Source: Glaciecola sp034112105
GTDB lineage: Bacteria; Pseudomonadota; Gammaproteobacteria; Enterobacterales; Alteromonadaceae
NCBI GenBank assembly: GCA_034112105.1
Contig: JAWUVZ010000132.1
Coordinates: 1 to 7,244, forward strand
Length of the DNA: 7,244 nt
Direction: 5' to 3'
Shown here: piece by piece, positions 6,684-7,244 of the stretch
Layout of the letters: each line of letters starts with the position of its first letter
Position numbering within the stretch: position 1 is the stretch's first letter
Notes under the pieces: generated by a model
What the model saw: only the letters and a program-made list of their open reading frames with translations
Database searches by the model: none
Told to the model about the DNA's origin: nothing
Position numbers and translations under genes: made by a program

Positions 6684-7244
6684 CTATCGGTTAATACGTT
6701 TACGTTCGAATTCGCGAATTCGCTCTGAATATTTTTGCAGACCTTGTTTAGTCAGTAAACCGCGGCCACCATCGAGAATTTGACAACTAAATTCCTCTGC
6801 TAATTTTCGTGCTGCGTTGTGCATCATATTAAAAACTTGTTGAGCGTCACCTTCAATCGGCAACATCATAAACAGTGATAAACCGCGCGTACTGAAGGTT
6901 TCGATATTATCAATATCAAAAACACCAGGCTTGAACAGATTTGCAAGTGAAAACAAAACAGGACCTTTGCCATTTGTATTAACATGGCGATGGAAAATAT
7001 CCTGTTCACCAAATTTCAGCCCGAGAGTTAGTAACATTGGTAATAGCGCTGCGCCTGATATTTCACGATCCTCAGGGGCTCTTATGTTAATGACCAGTAC
7101 GTCCGTTGGTTGTTCACTTTGTTGCGCACTTTGTTGCGCACTGCTAGCCTTTGTTGAAGTAGAATTTGATTGCGTCGATGCAGACTGTTGCGCTGCAGTC
7201 AAAGCGGCTTGTGAGGGCTCTTTATTCGCTGAGGGCTCTTTATT
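6684..7244 (-). CDS. zipA: Cell division protein ZipA, C-terminal part (5' end cut by window edge)
   Basis: Essential gammaproteobacterial divisome protein that anchors FtsZ to the inner membrane at midcell. 186 codons are visible. The frame stays open to the window edge, so a TTG at 7202 that could be read as a start is almost certainly internal to the linker. The N-terminal membrane helix that defines ZipA is outside the window. Visible residues 1-45 are a low-complexity linker rich in Gln, Ser, Ala and Thr, with a doubled NKEPS and a repeated AQQS unit. Residues about 46-186 form the FtsZ-binding domain, recognised by alignment with E. coli ZipA: FGEQDIFHRH matches FGDMNIYHRH, GPVLFSLANLFKPGVFD matches GPALFSLANMVKPGTFD, and then come LSLFMMLP, GD, a helix with MHNAARKLAEE, and LLTKQGLQKY. 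The stop TAG at 6686-6684 is 4 bases before the ligA ATG. The promoter is not in the window. Confidence 0.94.
   Translation of the reverse strand, partial: NKEPSANKEPSQAALTAAQQSASTQSNSTSTKASSAQQSAQQSEQPTDVLVINIRAPEDREISGAALLPMLLTLGLKFGEQDIFHRHVNTNGKGPVLFSLANLFKPGVFDIDNIETFSTRGLSLFMMLPIEGDAQQVFNMMHNAARKLAEEFSCQILDGGRGLLTKQGLQKYSERIREFERKRINR
6707..6722. repeat. 16-bp perfect palindrome near the 3' end of zipA
   Basis: CGAATTCG occurs twice in direct succession. Because the 8-mer is self-complementary, the whole 16 bases form a perfect palindrome. It codes for Arg-Ile-Arg-Glu-Phe in the ZipA C-terminal helix and lies 27 bases before the ligA ATG. The bases are fully explained by coding, so a role as a binding site or RNA hairpin is only a possibility. 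Confidence 0.6.
7115..7142 (-). repeat. 12-bp tandem repeat in the zipA linker
   Basis: The plus-strand unit CACTTTGTTGCG occurs at 7115-7126 and 7127-7138, followed by a partial CACT to 7142. Being a multiple of three, it encodes repeated Ala-Gln-Gln-Ser units in the disordered ZipA linker without breaking the frame. Slippage or recombination could change the linker length by four residues per unit. Confidence 0.75.
7212..7244 (-). repeat. 15-bp direct repeat with 18-bp period in the zipA linker
   Basis: TGAGGGCTCTTTATT on the plus strand is found exactly at 7212-7226 and 7230-7244, separated by three bases. On the coding strand it gives Asn-Lys-Glu-Pro-Ser twice, with a six-codon period. 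The second copy ends exactly at the window edge, so the array may continue upstream. Confidence 0.8.

Noticed and set aside
7200..7202. TTG at 7202 as the start of a short 172-residue protein
   Set aside because: The frame continues open upstream to the window edge with the same low-complexity composition, and ZipA needs an N-terminal membrane helix that is not present after this codon.

Overview
The window looks like ordinary chromosomal housekeeping DNA from a marine gammaproteobacterium. AT-rich base composition, the ZipA, MsbA and ComEC sequences, and the zipA-ligA and comEC-msbA pairings all fit the Alteromonadales (Colwellia/Thalassotalea-like). The order is an inference from composition and protein similarity, and the genus is not resolved. 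No phage, IS element, CRISPR array, tRNA or rRNA was seen.

Layout from right to left. At 7244-6684 (minus) is the 3' part of zipA, the membrane tether of FtsZ; its N-terminal membrane anchor lies beyond the window. Four bases after its stop comes ligA (6679-4652, minus), a complete NAD+-dependent DNA ligase. A plus-strand gene for a DUF2062 membrane protein (4108-4623) runs convergently into ligA, with 28 bases between the two stop codons. The same gene is divergent from comEC (4081-1682, minus), with only 26 bases between their start codons. comEC encodes a full-length DNA-uptake channel protein. After 120 bases that hold a possible promoter and a striking inverted repeat, msbA (1560-1, minus) encodes the lipid A flippase; its last ~60 residues are cut off by the left edge. 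In relatives lpxK usually follows.

Functionally there are two blocks: zipA-ligA (division and replication/repair, probably one transcript), and comEC-msbA (envelope transport, probably partly co-transcribed, with msbA likely also having its own promoter). The DUF2062 gene sits between them on the opposite strand and has no known function.

I did not find a convincing undescribed system. The points most worth checking are the palindrome centred on the putative msbA -10 element, the very tight divergent start region of comEC and the DUF2062 gene, and short in-frame repeats in the ZipA linker. Apart from the 120-base gap before msbA, intergenic space is 4 to 28 bases, so there is no gene-free stretch over 300 bases.
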